Positions 54,140-64,000 of a DNA stretch of 64,000 bases are shown here, in pieces (the first letter of the stretch is position 1; every line of letters begins with the position of its first letter). Source of the stretch: Pseudomonas extremaustralis. Lineage in GTDB: Bacteria > Pseudomonadota > Gammaproteobacteria > Pseudomonadales > Pseudomonadaceae. A model generated the notes under the pieces. It did no database searches. It worked only from the letters and a program-made list of their open reading frames with translations, and was not told where the DNA came from. The translations under genes and the position numbers were made by a program. The DNA is taken from NCBI RefSeq assembly GCF_900102035.1, contig NZ_LT629689.1, positions 2,836,001 to 2,900,000 of the forward strand, written 5' to 3'.

Positions 54140-54910
54140 GTGACACCACTCATGATCACCCTGCTGGTAATAGCCGGGATCGTAATACTGATCGCCATTG
54201 GCTATATGAACCACATGGTGGAAAACAACAAGCTGGAAAAGAAGCGTACCGAGATCGAGCTTAACGATCGCCTGCGCCGTTGCGGTGAAATCACCGAGAC
54301 ATTCCCTGGCCAGTTGATGACCCCGGCGCTCAAGCTGCTGTTGACCCGGCTGGAGCTCAACGTCAACCAGCGTCTGTTGAACCTCAATCGAACCAGCGCG
54401 CCCCTCAAGGCCCGCATCGCTGAGCTGAACGCACTGGTGGCCCAGGGTGAATCGATCCCGGTGACCAACCCGCCCGCCCCGATCCAGACCGAAGCCAAGG
54501 CCAAGGATGTACGCTTCCTGCTGGAAGCCTTGCACGGCCAGGTCACCCGCGCCGCACAGGACGGTTTCCTGCCGACCAACGAGGCCAAGCACTGGATCAA
54601 GGAAATTCGGCATATCCTGGTGCTGCTGCACATCGAGTTTTTCAACAACCTCGGCCAGCACGCCCTGCATCAGGGCCAGCCCGGCCAGGCGCGACTGGCC
54701 TTCGAGCGTGGCGTGCAGTACCTGCGCAAGCAGCCGGAGCCCGCCCTCTATAGCGCGCAACTGCAATTACTGGAAGGTCAACTGGCCCGCGCTAACTCCA
54801 CCGTACTGACCAACAGCAAGCAGACCGAAGACGAGGTCAACGAATTGACCGAAGGCATGAAAACGGTCGAAGCCGATGCCGAGTGGAAAAAGAAAGTCAT
54901 CTACGACTGA
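54140..54910 (+). CDS. Single-pass membrane protein of unknown function
   Basis: 256 residues from a GTG at 54140 with AAAGAGG upstream; an ATG four codons later is possible. One N-terminal membrane helix (MITLLVIAGIVILIAIGY) is followed by a charged coiled-coil stretch (ENNKLEKKRTEIELNDRLRR) and a cytoplasmic all-helical domain with a TPR-like end (QARLAFERGVQYLRKQ). I recognise it as a conserved Pseudomonas type but not by function. Stands alone. Confidence 0.75.
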   Translation: MTPLMITLLVIAGIVILIAIGYMNHMVENNKLEKKRTEIELNDRLRRCGEITETFPGQLMTPALKLLLTRLELNVNQRLLNLNRTSAPLKARIAELNALVAQGESIPVTNPPAPIQTEAKAKDVRFLLEALHGQVTRAAQDGFLPTNEAKHWIKEIRHILVLLHIEFFNNLGQHALHQGQPGQARLAFERGVQYLRKQPEPALYSAQLQLLEGQLARANSTVLTNSKQTEDEVNELTEGMKTVEADAEWKKKVIYD

Positions 54911-55080
54911 TAGGCCCCTTCACCGATATGGCGAACCCTGTTCGCCATATGCAATGCGGATTCCAGGCCCCAGGTATATCTCCAGCGGGGAAAACCGGCC
55001 GTTCGTCAATGGTGCGCCGCTGACGTTCCTGGCCGGCCGCAACCGAGCCCCCCGGCACATTGATCGCCCTCCGACGACGA

Positions 55081-57048
55081 TCACAGCCGGAAGTGCCCCA
55101 CCATCCCTTTGAGCTCCGCCCCCAATTGCGCCAGCTGGGTACTTGAGGCGGCATTGCCCTGCATGCTCAACGCCGACTGATCGGCGCTCGCACGAATACT
55201 GGTGACACTGCGATTGATCTCTTCGGCCACCGAGCTTTGCTCCTCGGCCGCAGCTGCGATCTGCTGGTTCATCTGCTGGATCAACGACACGGCCACCGCG
55301 ATGCTGCCCAGGGCGCTTTCGGTTTCCAGGGCATCGCTGACCGCCAGTTTCACCAGCTCGCCGCTCTGTCGGATCTGCTGCACCGATGACTGCGCGGCGC
55401 CGCGCAACGTGCTGACCAGCCGTTCGATTTCTTCGGTCGATTGCTGGGTGCGCTTGGCCAATGCCCGCACCTCGTCCGCCACCACCGCAAAGCCCCGCCC
55501 CTGTTCGCCGGCGCGGGCAGCTTCGATGGCAGCGTTGAGCGCCAGCAGATTGGTCTGTTCGGCCACGCTTTTGATCACACTCAACACGGTGCCGATGTTC
55601 TGGATTTCCGCACTCAGGCTCTCGATACTCGCGCTGGCGCTGGTACTGGAGGTGGCCAGCAACTCAATGCGCTGCAAGCTCTGGCGCACCACCCGCTGGC
55701 CGCTGTCGACCTTGTCATCCGCCGTCTGCGCTGCTTGTGCGGCCTCTTCGGCGTTGCGCGCCACGTCATGCACCGTGGCGGTCATCTGGTTCATCGCTGT
55801 GGCGACTTGTTCGGTTTCTTCCTTCTGGCTGCTGACTTCGACATTGGTCTGCTCGGTGACGCTGGACAAGGTATGCGCCGAACTGGCCAGTTGCTCGATA
55901 CCGGCCTGCAGGCCGCTGACCATCTGGCTCAAGCCATTGCCCATCTGTTGCATTGCCAGCATCAACTGGCCGATTTCATCGCGACGGCTGACGTCCATGC
56001 GCCCACTCAAATCGCCAGCGGCGATCTGCTGGGCCACGGCGATCACCCTGCGCAGCGGCGCAACGATCAGCCGGGTAATCACCCAGGCGGCAATCAACCC
56101 CACCAGCAAGGCCAGGGCCGACGAGCCGATGATCATCAGCGCGCTTTTCTTCAGCTGCGTCTGCATCGACAGGTCTTCGGCGGCATAGGCCTGGTTGACC
56201 TGGCTGACCACTTGGGCGGCTCGATCATGCAATTGCTTGTAGACCACTTTTTCCTGCGCCAACAGGCCGGTGTATTCGCCCAGTTTTTCGCTGAACGCGG
56301 CGATATGCCCCGAGACTTCGTTGAGCACCGTCTGGTAGCCGGCGTCCTTGACCGAAGTTTTCAGTTGCTCGACCTGGGCCAAGGCCTGGTCGGCCTGCTC
56401 GATCTTGCCTTGCCCGGCAGCGTCTTCATCCCCCTTGCGGCTCTGATCGAGACGCACATGGGCCTCGTTCATCGCCTGCAACATCAAGCGCGAAACCTGG
56501 CTGACCTGCCCCGCCTGCTCAATGAACTCGCCGCCCGCCTTGCCCTGGCTTTCCTTGAGAGCGTAAGCCCCATCGTCGGCCAGCCCGGCCTGCAAGACGT
56601 CAAGGTTATTGGCCACGCTGGACACTGACCAACTGGCCATTTCCAGGGCCAGGTCCTTGGTCTGGGTCAGTTCGACAAATTCATCGAAAGCCTTGCGGTA
56701 GGCGGCCAAGGCCTGTTCGACTGCAGCCATCGCCGGCCCATTGGCGGTTGACTGCGCCTTGAGCGTATTGGCCTGGGCCGCCAGGGCGTCGAGGCTTTCG
56801 TGCAAGGCGTCGACCGACTTGGGGTCGGCATGCAACGCATAGTCCTGCTCGATCAGGCGCACGTTCAATAAGCCACTGTTGAGCGACGACATGGCCTTGA
56901 GGCCTTCGAAACGCTGCCCGACCGTTTGCAGGGACCACACACCAATGGCGGCTACCAGCGCCGTCAGCAGCAGCACCAGGGTGAAGCCCAAGCCCAGTTT
57001 TTTTGCCATCCCAAGGTTGGCGAAACGTCGTTGTGCGCCCGAAATCAT
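55081..57048 (-). CDS. Methyl-accepting chemotaxis protein
   Basis: 655 residues from the ATG at 57048 (AGAGGA 9 nt upstream). Membrane helix 1 is at residues ~18-37. A large all-helical periplasmic domain of about 250 residues fits a helical bimodular (HBM) sensor such as that of McpS. Then come helix 2, HAMP, and the signalling domain with the hairpin tip [20 protein letters not shown]. The ligand may be an organic acid or amine, as for other HBM receptors. No other chemotaxis gene nearby. Confidence 0.93.
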   Translation of the reverse strand: MISGAQRRFANLGMAKKLGLGFTLVLLLTALVAAIGVWSLQTVGQRFEGLKAMSSLNSGLLNVRLIEQDYALHADPKSVDALHESLDALAAQANTLKAQSTANGPAMAAVEQALAAYRKAFDEFVELTQTKDLALEMASWSVSSVANNLDVLQAGLADDGAYALKESQGKAGGEFIEQAGQVSQVSRLMLQAMNEAHVRLDQSRKGDEDAAGQGKIEQADQALAQVEQLKTSVKDAGYQTVLNEVSGHIAAFSEKLGEYTGLLAQEKVVYKQLHDRAAQVVSQVNQAYAAEDLSMQTQLKKSALMIIGSSALALLVGLIAAWVITRLIVAPLRRVIAVAQQIAAGDLSGRMDVSRRDEIGQLMLAMQQMGNGLSQMVSGLQAGIEQLASSAHTLSSVTEQTNVEVSSQKEETEQVATAMNQMTATVHDVARNAEEAAQAAQTADDKVDSGQRVVRQSLQRIELLATSSTSASASIESLSAEIQNIGTVLSVIKSVAEQTNLLALNAAIEAARAGEQGRGFAVVADEVRALAKRTQQSTEEIERLVSTLRGAAQSSVQQIRQSGELVKLAVSDALETESALGSIAVAVSLIQQMNQQIAAAAEEQSSVAEEINRSVTSIRASADQSALSMQGNAASSTQLAQLGAELKGMVGHFRL

Positions 57049-57161
57049 TGCGTTGAATCCTCTTGCAATGGCAGATGCCATGAAGCCTGGTTACAAGAAG
57101 TGAGATTGGCAATCACAAGCCACAGAACACAAGACGTTGGCGCCGGAATAATGGCAAAAAG

Positions 57162-58574
57162 CTACACGCCCGTCGTTTTCAGAATGGTCGAGGTCGATCT
57201 GGTGGGCCCCATGTCCCGGAACAACGCCACGGCCCGCTCGTCCGCCGCATAAGCTACGTTGATCCGCAGCCACTCACTGTGCTCGCAGGTCGGACTGAAC
57301 AACGCCCCTGGCGACAACAACACCCCGAGCCGCCGGGCACACGCCTGCAGCCGGGAATGATCGGCTCTCCCCGGTCGCGCCCACAGGAACATGCCCCCGG
57401 CAGGCACGGCGAATACCTCCCACTCTTCATCCTCCAGCACTTGCAAGGTGGCGGCCATTTCCGTGCGCAGCCGTTTGCGCAGACGCTGCACCCACTTGCG
57501 GTACGTGCCATTGGCCAGCAGCGTCGCCACCACGGCCTCGGCAAACCGCGAAGTGCCGAAACCGGTCAAGGTCTTGAGGCTGGCCAATTGCTCGATGAGC
57601 GTCACGCTGGCACTGAGATAGCCGACCCTCAGCGCACTGCTCAGGGTCTTGGAAAAGCTGGCCACATAAATCACCCGATCCTCGTGGGGCAGTGCCGCAA
57701 GGCGTGTGCAACTGGCGTGTTGCAGATCGCCGTAGACGTCCTCTTCAATGATCAGGAAGTCGTGGCAGGCCGCCAACTCCAGCAAACGCTCGGCCACTGC
57801 GCGGCACAGGCTGCTGCCTGTGGGATTGTGATACAGGCTGTGGATGAACAGGCACTTGGGACGATGGCGCTGCAACAGCACTTCCAACGCCGGAATATCC
57901 GGGCCCCCACAAGTGCGCGGGACTTCCAGCAACCGGACCCCGTGAAACGCCAGTTGGCGATAGAGGTTGCCATAGCCAGGGGTTTCGACCACAACGCTGT
58001 CACCGGGCTTGAGCAGCGTACGGATGAGCAGGTCCTGGGCATGGCTGGCGCCTGCGGTCGTCAGGATACGATCGAGGCTGGTGGCGACACGAAGCCGGGT
58101 GAGGTGCTTGAGCAGTTGCTCGCGCAACGTCGGCAGCCCCAATGGCGTGCTGTAGTTGAACAGGCCGGCGGTGTCGGTGCGGGTGACTTCGCGAATCGCA
58201 TAACTGATGTCGTCGCTTTCGCGCCAGGCATCCGGCAACCAGCCGCACCCCAGCTTCAGTTCACCCAATGGATTATCGGCAAAGGCGCCCCACTCCCGCT
58301 CTGCGCCTTCATACCAATGGCCTTCATGCAGCGTAGGCGGTTGGGCCACTACAAAACCAGAACCCTGCCTGGACGCCAGCAACCCCTGAGCGACCATCCG
58401 CTCGAATGCCTCGATCACACTGGACTGGCTGAGCAGGTTATCGAGGGCCAACTGCCGAATGGACGGCAGACGTGTACCGGGGCTCACGCCGTTCTTGCGA
58501 ATCCACTCTGCCACGGCGCTGACGATTTGCTGCACCACCGGTACAAGGGCTTGTCGATCGATCCCTAAATCCAT
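57162..58574 (-). CDS. MocR-type regulator (GntR HTH + aminotransferase-like domain)
   Basis: 470 residues. The N-terminal GntR winged helix contains GTRLPSIRQLALDNLLSQSS, and a fold-type-I aminotransferase domain follows. The PLP lysine is in VASFSKTLSSALRVGYL and the substrate region in LYHNPTGSSL. MocR proteins are regulators rather than enzymes in most known cases and bind PLP or a PLP adduct. Divergent or isolated; target unknown. Confidence 0.91.
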   Translation of the reverse strand: MDLGIDRQALVPVVQQIVSAVAEWIRKNGVSPGTRLPSIRQLALDNLLSQSSVIEAFERMVAQGLLASRQGSGFVVAQPPTLHEGHWYEGAEREWGAFADNPLGELKLGCGWLPDAWRESDDISYAIREVTRTDTAGLFNYSTPLGLPTLREQLLKHLTRLRVATSLDRILTTAGASHAQDLLIRTLLKPGDSVVVETPGYGNLYRQLAFHGVRLLEVPRTCGGPDIPALEVLLQRHRPKCLFIHSLYHNPTGSSLCRAVAERLLELAACHDFLIIEEDVYGDLQHASCTRLAALPHEDRVIYVASFSKTLSSALRVGYLSASVTLIEQLASLKTLTGFGTSRFAEAVVATLLANGTYRKWVQRLRKRLRTEMAATLQVLEDEEWEVFAVPAGGMFLWARPGRADHSRLQACARRLGVLLSPGALFSPTCEHSEWLRINVAYAADERAVALFRDMGPTRSTSTILKTTGV

Positions 58575-58776
58575 GAGCCACTCACTTCAACTGTCTGTTA
58601 TCAACCCAAAGAGTTAAGCACAGAAGCCTGTATTGACCGGCCATAAACAATTATTAAAGTATTGATTTTATTGACTTATTTACCTGTTGATACATATTCG
58701 GCCACGGCGTTTTGCCAGCCCTGGAAAAGCCTCACAGCCCTCCCAGAACTTTTCAAATAGCCTGCGGCGCAAGGTC

Positions 58777-59538
58777 CTAGATGGCGGTCGCGCCGCCGTC
58801 CACCGTCAACGCATGGCCGGTGGTAAACGCAGCTCCGTCGCTGCACAGATACAGTACCGCGCTGGCAATTTCCTCGACCTTGCCAATGCGCCCGACCGGA
58901 TGCATGGCCGCAGCGAATTCGGCTTTACGTGGGTCGGCTTCATAGGCACGCCGGAACATATCGGTATCGATCACTGCCGGACACACGGCGTTGACGCGGA
59001 TTTTCTTCTTCGCATACTCGATGGCCGCCGACTTGGTCAGACCGATCACCGCATGTTTGGAGGCGGCGTAAATGCTCATTTTCGGCGCCGCACCCAACCC
59101 CGCCACCGAGGCGGTATTGACGATGGCCCCGCCGCCCTGGGCCAGCAGCAACGGCAACTGGTGCTTCATGCACAGCCACACGCCCTTGACGTTGACCCCC
59201 ATGATGGCGTCGAACTCATCCAGGGTGCCGTCAGCCAGCTTGCCCTTCTCGATCTCGATCCCGGCGTTATTGAACGCATAGTCCAGGCGGCCATAAGCGT
59301 CGACGGTGCGCGCCATCAATTGCTGCACATCCGCCTCCAGGGTGACATTGCAGCGCACGAACAGTGCTTCGCCGCCGGCCTGCCGGATCAATGCAACCGT
59401 GCCCTCACCGCCGGCCACATCAAGGTCGGCGACGACGACCTTCAAACCTTCGGCGGCGAATGCCAGCGCAGTCGCGCGGCCAATACCGGCAGCGGCACCA
59501 GTGACCAGGGCGACCTGGCCGGAAAACGTCATGCTCAT
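58777..59538 (-). CDS. Short-chain dehydrogenase/reductase (SDR)
   Basis: 253 residues, classical SDR. Cofactor motif TGAAAGIG (about residue 14), NNAG (about 90), catalytic Ser in NTASVAG, and Tyr/Lys in YAASKHAVIG (Y-x3-K). VVADLD at the end of strand 2 (Asp) favours NAD. Substrate unknown. Confidence 0.92.
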   Translation of the reverse strand: MSMTFSGQVALVTGAAAGIGRATALAFAAEGLKVVVADLDVAGGEGTVALIRQAGGEALFVRCNVTLEADVQQLMARTVDAYGRLDYAFNNAGIEIEKGKLADGTLDEFDAIMGVNVKGVWLCMKHQLPLLLAQGGGAIVNTASVAGLGAAPKMSIYAASKHAVIGLTKSAAIEYAKKKIRVNAVCPAVIDTDMFRRAYEADPRKAEFAAAMHPVGRIGKVEEIASAVLYLCSDGAAFTTGHALTVDGGATAI

Positions 59539-59766
59539 GAAGAATGTCCTGTGGGAGAAATAGCCGTGGGTCGAGTCTAGTCAACGGGCTGGCGCACACG
59601 TCAGCACTATCAGAAGGCCAGTTGGCCCTGCATGAATCGCAGTGATAAGGCTGCCCGGATCACTATCAACGACATCTATCGACGAGCATTCGTCCCCCCG
59701 GTGGGCCTTGCTCTCGAATCGTTCAGGGTCTATCACTTCAGGTTCATTTCCATAAGAGTCCCTGCC

Positions 59767-60774
59767 ATGACCGCCCAGACCAATCGCCAATTCCTGCTCG
59801 CCAAGCGCCCGGTCGGCGCGGCTACCCGGGAAACCTTCACCTATCAGGAAGTGCCCGTGGGCACACCCCAGGACGGGCAGGTGCTGGTGCGCAATGAGTA
59901 CCTGTCCCTCGACCCGGCCATGCGTGGCTGGATGAACGAAGGCAAATCCTACATTCCGCCTGTGGGTATAGGCGAAGTGATGCGTGCTTTAGGTGTAGGA
60001 AAAGTGATTGCGTCGAACAATCCGAATTTTGCCGTCGGCGACTATGTAAACGGTGCCTTGGGCGTGCAGGATTATTTCCTGGGCGAGCCGCGCGGCTTCT
60101 ACAAGGTCGACCCGAAACTGGCGCCCCTGCCCCGCTACCTGTCGGCGCTGGGCATGACCGGCATGACCGCCTATTTCGCCCTGCTGGAAACCGGTGCGCC
60201 CAAGGCCGGCGAAACCGTAGTGATCTCCGGCGCAGCCGGCGCCGTGGGCAGCATTGCCGGGCAGATTGCCAAGCTCAAGGGCTGCCGCGTGGTTGGCATT
60301 GCCGGCGGTGCCGACAAGTGCACGTTCCTGGTGGACGAACTGGGCTTCGACGCCGCCATCGACTACAAAAACGAAGACCTGCCCGCCGCACTCAAGCGCG
60401 AGTGCCCCAAAGGCGTGGATGTGTACTTCGACAACGTCGGCGGTGACATTCTCGATGCGGTCCTCAGCCGCCTGGCAATGAAAGCCCGGGTCGTGATTTG
60501 CGGGGCCATCAGCCAATACAACAACAAGGAAGCCGTGAAAGGCCCGGCGAATTATTTGTCGCTGCTGGTCAACCGCGCGCGCATGGAAGGCTTTGTGGTG
60601 ATGGACCACGCCGCCCACTTTGCCGCCGCCGGACAGGAAATGGCCGGCTGGATGGCGCAGGGCAAGCTCAAGAGCAAGGAAGATATCGTCGAAGGGCTGG
60701 AGACGTTCCCGGAAACGTTGATGAAGCTATTCAACGGCGAGAACTTCGGGAAGCTGGTGCTCAAGGTCAACTGA
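59767..60774 (+). CDS. NADP-dependent MDR oxidoreductase (CurA/LTB4-reductase type)
   Basis: 335 residues. Zinc-free medium-chain reductase: DPAMRGWMNE, then the NADP-binding GAAGAVGSIAGQIAKLKG, then VDVYFDNVGGDILDAV. It reduces alpha,beta-unsaturated ketones or aldehydes in relatives. The ATG at 59767 is chosen; the long upstream frame has no ribosome site and runs through the divergent promoter region. Confidence 0.91.
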   Translation: MTAQTNRQFLLAKRPVGAATRETFTYQEVPVGTPQDGQVLVRNEYLSLDPAMRGWMNEGKSYIPPVGIGEVMRALGVGKVIASNNPNFAVGDYVNGALGVQDYFLGEPRGFYKVDPKLAPLPRYLSALGMTGMTAYFALLETGAPKAGETVVISGAAGAVGSIAGQIAKLKGCRVVGIAGGADKCTFLVDELGFDAAIDYKNEDLPAALKRECPKGVDVYFDNVGGDILDAVLSRLAMKARVVICGAISQYNNKEAVKGPANYLSLLVNRARMEGFVVMDHAAHFAAAGQEMAGWMAQGKLKSKEDIVEGLETFPETLMKLFNGENFGKLVLKVN

Positions 60775-60791
60775 CACGGCACAGCTATGAA

Positions 60792-60821
60792 TGTGGGAGC
60801 AAACCCCCTCCCACAATTTTT
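60792..60821. terminator. Terminator between the oxidoreductase and pyrF
   Basis: TGTGGGAG / CTCCCACA 8-bp stem, 8-nt loop, then ATTTTT. It also resembles half of the REP type seen at 30071. Serves the plus-strand gene and possibly pyrF. Confidence 0.8.
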
Positions 60822-60840
60822 GCCGTGTGCGCTTCAGGTT

Positions 60841-61539
60841 TCAGGCGATCTCAGCGACCACCGCTGCCAACGCCTTGGCCGGGTCCGCCGCCTGGCTGAT
60901 CGGGCGGCCGATCACCAGGTAGTCCGAACCCGCATCCAGTGCCTGGCGCGGGGTCAGGATGCGGCGCTGGTCATCCTGGGCGCTGCCGGCCGGGCGAATA
61001 CCCGGCGTCACCAATTGCAGCGACGGGTGCGCGGCCTTCAAGGCGTGGGCTTCCAGCGCCGAGCACACCAGGCCATCGAGACCGGCTTTCTGTGCCAGGG
61101 CGGCCAGACGCAACACCTGCTCCTGCGGCTCGATGTCCAGGCCGATAGCGGCCAGGTCCTCGCGCTCCATGCTGGTCAGCACGGTCACACCGATCAACAG
61201 AGGTTTGGGGCCGCTACGCTGTTCCAACACTTCACGGCAGGCCGTCATCATGCGCAGGCCGCCAGAGCAGTGCACGTTGACCATCCACACGCCCATTTCG
61301 GCGGCGGCCTTGACCGCCATGGCGGTGGTGTTGGGAATGTCGTGGAATTTCAGGTCGAGGAACACTTCGAAGCCTTTGTCACGCAGGGTGCCGACGATGT
61401 CCGCGGCGCAACTGGTGAACAGTTCCTTACCGACCTTGACCCTGCACAGCTTGGGGTCCAACTGGTCAGCCAGCTTCAGTGCGGCGTCACGGGTGGGGTA
61501 ATCCAGGGCGACGATGATAGGAGTCTGGCAGACGGACAT
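60841..61539 (-). CDS. pyrF: Orotidine 5'-phosphate decarboxylase
   Basis: 232 residues, normal length. The catalytic Asp-Lys-Asp set is in [10 protein letters not shown]. The phosphate-binding end is TPGIRPAG and [11 protein letters not shown]. It makes UMP from OMP in the last step of pyrimidine synthesis. Confidence 0.97.
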   Translation of the reverse strand: MSVCQTPIIVALDYPTRDAALKLADQLDPKLCRVKVGKELFTSCAADIVGTLRDKGFEVFLDLKFHDIPNTTAMAVKAAAEMGVWMVNVHCSGGLRMMTACREVLEQRSGPKPLLIGVTVLTSMEREDLAAIGLDIEPQEQVLRLAALAQKAGLDGLVCSALEAHALKAAHPSLQLVTPGIRPAGSAQDDQRRILTPRQALDAGSDYLVIGRPISQAADPAKALAAVVAEIA

Positions 61540-61796
61540 TGGAATGGGCTCTCAGGCAAGTCGAAATCGGCGCGGATTGTAGCGCAAGCGACACCGTTGC
61601 GGGATCCGGTGATCGGTAAATACTGACCAAGCGCTATCCGGCGGACATTTCGGTCTATTGTTTCAAAGCGGATACATTCACGACACGCCCACAACACGCC
61701 GCACGATTAGCCTCGCCCGCACGACCCCGACCAGCACTTCCAGCCATGGGGCTGGGCGCCTATGCTGACCGCAACAACCAGGCAGATGATCGCACT

Positions 61797-62561
61797 ATGC
61801 ATACCCCACCCGTCCCTGTGAAAGACGAGCAAAAAGCCGCGGTGATCGCCGATGACAAGCGCTGGAATACCCGCGCGCTGATCGTTGACGACGACGTACC
61901 GATCCGCGAACTGTTGATCGATTACCTGGCCCGCTTCAATATTCTCGCCACCGGCGTGACCGACGGCACCGCCATGCGCCTGGCCATGCAAGCCGAAACC
62001 TTCGATGTGGTCGTGCTCGACCTAATGCTGCCGGGCGAAGACGGCTTGTCGCTGTGCCGTTGGCTGCGCGGCGAATCGGACATCCCGATCCTGATGCTCA
62101 CCGCTCGCTGCGAACCCACGGACCGCATCATCGGCCTGGAACTGGGCGCCGACGACTATATGTCCAAGCCTTTCGAGCCCCGTGAGCTGGTGGCGCGCAT
62201 CCAGACCATCCTGCGCCGCGTGCGTGACGATCGCACTGAACAGCGCGCCAATATCCGCTTCGACAACTGGCGACTCAACAGCGTGCTGCGCCAACTGGTG
62301 GCCGACGATGGCCTGGTGGTGCCACTGTCCAATGCTGAATTCCGCCTGTTGTGGGTGTTTATCGAACGTCCGCGCCGCGTGCTGAGCCGCGAACAATTGC
62401 TGGATGCCGCCCGGGGCCGCTCCATCGAAGCCTTTGATCGCAGCATCGACTTGCTGGTCTCGCGCCTGCGCCAAAAACTGGGGGATGACCCAAAGGCACC
62501 GCAGTTGATCAAGACTGTGCGTGGCGAAGGCTACCTGTTCGACGCCCGGGATATCGGCTGA
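61797..62561 (+). CDS. OmpR-family response regulator
   Basis: About 254 residues. Receiver domain with VDDD, phospho-Asp in VVVLDLMLPGEDG, Thr in LMLTAR and Lys in YMSKPFEP. The C-terminal winged helix has LLDAARGRSIEAFDRSIDLL and the end KTVRGEGYLF. A start at 61797 is chosen; an ATG at 61746 is also open and the ribosome site is weak for both. The stop overlaps the ATG of the kinase gene. Confidence 0.93.
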   Translation: MHTPPVPVKDEQKAAVIADDKRWNTRALIVDDDVPIRELLIDYLARFNILATGVTDGTAMRLAMQAETFDVVVLDLMLPGEDGLSLCRWLRGESDIPILMLTARCEPTDRIIGLELGADDYMSKPFEPRELVARIQTILRRVRDDRTEQRANIRFDNWRLNSVLRQLVADDGLVVPLSNAEFRLLWVFIERPRRVLSREQLLDAARGRSIEAFDRSIDLLVSRLRQKLGDDPKAPQLIKTVRGEGYLFDARDIG

Positions 62562-63610
62562 TGCGTGCCCCCTTCAACACACTGTTCGGTCGGCTGTTCG
62601 GCGTGTTGCTGGTGGCAATTGTGCTCGCCCATGGACTGGCATATTTCTGGTTTCACCATTACGGCCAACCGCCCCCACCGCCGCCACCGCGCCCTGAACA
62701 GTTTATCGAACCGCCCGATGGAGCAAGGCCGCCGCCGCCACGCGAGAACAGCGACCGTCCCTGGTTCGGCGGTCCCGTGGTGCCCCTGACCTTTCAATTT
62801 TTCTCGCTGATCATCGCGGCCTGGTACGGTGCCAAACTGCTGAGCCGCCCGATCCAGCGCCTGAGCGAAGCAGCCGAACGTTTGAGCCTGGACCTGGACA
62901 GCCCCCCACTCGACGAATCCGGGCCTCGGGAAGCGCGGCAGGCGGCATTGACCTTCAATCTGATGCAAAAACGTATCCGCGAGCAGGTCAGCCAGCGCGC
63001 GCGCATGCTGGGGGCGGTCTCCCATGACCTGCGCACCCCGCTGTCACGCCTCAAGCTGCGCCTGGAACAGATCGAGGACACGCGGTTGCAAGGCCAGATG
63101 CGCCAGGACCTGAACGACATGATCGGCATGCTCGACGCCACCCTGAGCTACCTGCACGAACAGCGCACCAGCGAAACCCGGCAGTGGCTGGATGTGCAGG
63201 CGTTGGTGGAGTCCATGAGTGAAAACGCCCAGGATCAGGGCAGCGATGTGCAGTTCGCCGGCACCTGCGCGCCCTTGCAAGTGCAGCCGATGGCACTGCG
63301 TTCGTGCCTCAACAACCTGATCGATAATGCATTGCGCTACGCCGGCAGCGCGCGCCTGGAGCTGGACGACAGCCGCGAGGCCCTGGTTATCCGGGTGATC
63401 GACCATGGTCCGGGGATTGCCACGGATAAACGCGAGACGGTGTTCGAGCCGTTCTATCGGCTGGAAGGCTCGCGCAACCGCAACTCCGGCGGCGTTGGCC
63501 TGGGCATGACCATTGCCAAGGACGCGGTTGAGCGCCTCGGCGGCCGCCTGACCCTGGAAGAGACCCCGGGCGGAGGCTTGACCGCCGTGATGTGGCTGCC
63601 AAGGGCTTAG
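62561..63610 (+). CDS. Membrane sensor histidine kinase with Pro-rich sensor loop
   Basis: 349 residues. Two membrane helices (residues ~8-30 and ~78-95) enclose a short periplasmic loop dominated by proline (two clusters, about residues 36-42 and 57-60). HAMP, then H-box MLGAVSHDLRTPLSRLKL, N-box LNNLIDNALRYA and G-box GGVGLGMTIAKDAVERLGG follow. Coupled to the upstream OmpR-type regulator. Signal unknown. Confidence 0.93.
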   Translation: MRAPFNTLFGRLFGVLLVAIVLAHGLAYFWFHHYGQPPPPPPPRPEQFIEPPDGARPPPPRENSDRPWFGGPVVPLTFQFFSLIIAAWYGAKLLSRPIQRLSEAAERLSLDLDSPPLDESGPREARQAALTFNLMQKRIREQVSQRARMLGAVSHDLRTPLSRLKLRLEQIEDTRLQGQMRQDLNDMIGMLDATLSYLHEQRTSETRQWLDVQALVESMSENAQDQGSDVQFAGTCAPLQVQPMALRSCLNNLIDNALRYAGSARLELDDSREALVIRVIDHGPGIATDKRETVFEPFYRLEGSRNRNSGGVGLGMTIAKDAVERLGGRLTLEETPGGGLTAVMWLPRA

Positions 63611-63999
63611 AGGGGCTTGTCTTCGTGACGCCCCTGGGCCTGAGTCGCGCTCCAATCCATCAGCAGACTGTACGCGACCGCCAGCAACGTTGGACCGATA
63701 AACAGGCCGATAAAGCCAAAGGCGATCAACCCACCGAACACGCCCAGCAATACGATCACCAGCGGCAGGTTGCCACCGCGACTGATCAGGTAAGGCTTGA
63801 GCACGTTGTCCACGCCGCTGATGACGAACGTGCCCCATACGCCGAGGAACACCGCGTAGGTGTAATCGCCCTTCCACGCCAGCCAGGCCGTGGCCGGGAT
63901 CCACACCAGCGGCGGGCCCATGGGGATCAGGCTCAGCAGGAAAGTCACGATCCCCAGCACCAGCGCGCCCGGCACACCAGCGATCAGGAAGCCGATCAG
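63607..63999 (-). CDS. AI-2E family transporter, C-terminal part (5' end outside window)
   Basis: The reading frame is open to the window edge, so the gene starts to the right. The 130 visible residues hold several membrane helices with LVLGIVTFLLSLIPMGPPLVW and YLISRGGNLPLVIVLLGVFGGL, the conserved end of the AI-2E/PerM (YdiK-like) family. The stop overlaps the kinase stop on the other strand. Substrate not determined. Confidence 0.88.
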   Translation of the reverse strand: MIGFLIAGVPGALVLGIVTFLLSLIPMGPPLVWIPATAWLAWKGDYTYAVFLGVWGTFVISGVDNVLKPYLISRGGNLPLVIVLLGVFGGLIAFGFIGLFIGPTLLAVAYSLLMDWSATQAQGRHEDKPL

Positions 64000-64000
64000 C

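Overview
The window looks like a Pseudomonas chromosome, most likely the P. fluorescens group. Reasons: high GC; rdgC, pyrF and a fadE/PA2817-like neighbourhood in their usual Pseudomonas form; Pseudomonas-type REP pairs; and a long set of acyl-CoA enzymes with their own regulators. Species was not determined.

Positions 1 to about 15,300 are accessory DNA. At the left edge is the end of an SMC-like ATPase gene overlapping a gene for a large protein with a C-terminal PD-(D/E)XK nuclease domain. Next come two nested insertion sequences (an IS3-family IS150-type element and an IS66-family element). Both lie in what was once a perfect 60 + 2 + 60 bp palindrome. Then a five-gene, minus-strand operon with stop/start junctions overlapping or only 4 bp apart (13,320 to 6,399) encodes a metallophosphoesterase with a small C-terminal helical domain, a helical protein, two distinct P-loop GTPases and a large GAP1-type protein. 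I read it as a GTPase-associated conflict/defence system (GASH, double-GTPase and GAP1 families). A tyrosine integrase follows. Directly beyond its stop codon is a tRNA 3'-half fragment with a terminator, which looks like an attachment site.

From about 15,500 the window is core genome. The tRNA-Asp/tRNA-Val pair (with promoter and terminator) is followed by rdgC, an SBF-type symporter, a guanidine-II riboswitch in front of a Gdx/SugE exporter, an LplT-PlsC fusion, a TDT transporter, a cupin, an MFS/TetR divergent pair, a YadGH-type ABC exporter, a GST, a transglutaminase-like protein, fadE, a PA2817-like protein, a LysR/AlaX divergent pair, PhoD and a GNAT acetyltransferase.

Positions 34,117 to 39,488 hold a self-contained TonB import operon: exbD, tonB, outer-membrane receptor, exbB and a secreted phospholipase-D-like protein. 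It lies close to phoD, which suggests scavenging of phosphorus or phospholipid. The tonB gene appears frameshifted in a G run near its 3' end. After an exported M20 dipeptidase comes a fatty-acid/CoA block (41,466 to 53,112): CoA-transferase, acyl-CoA dehydrogenase, two AraC regulators, 3-hydroxyacyl-CoA dehydrogenase, TetR regulator, a FixJ-type two-component system and an acyl-CoA synthetase.

A duplicated tRNA-Gly/tRNA-Glu pair is next, followed by an unidentified membrane protein, a chemoreceptor, a MocR-type regulator, an SDR, an MDR oxidoreductase, pyrF, an OmpR-type two-component system with a proline-rich sensor loop, and a partial AI-2E-family membrane protein at the right edge.
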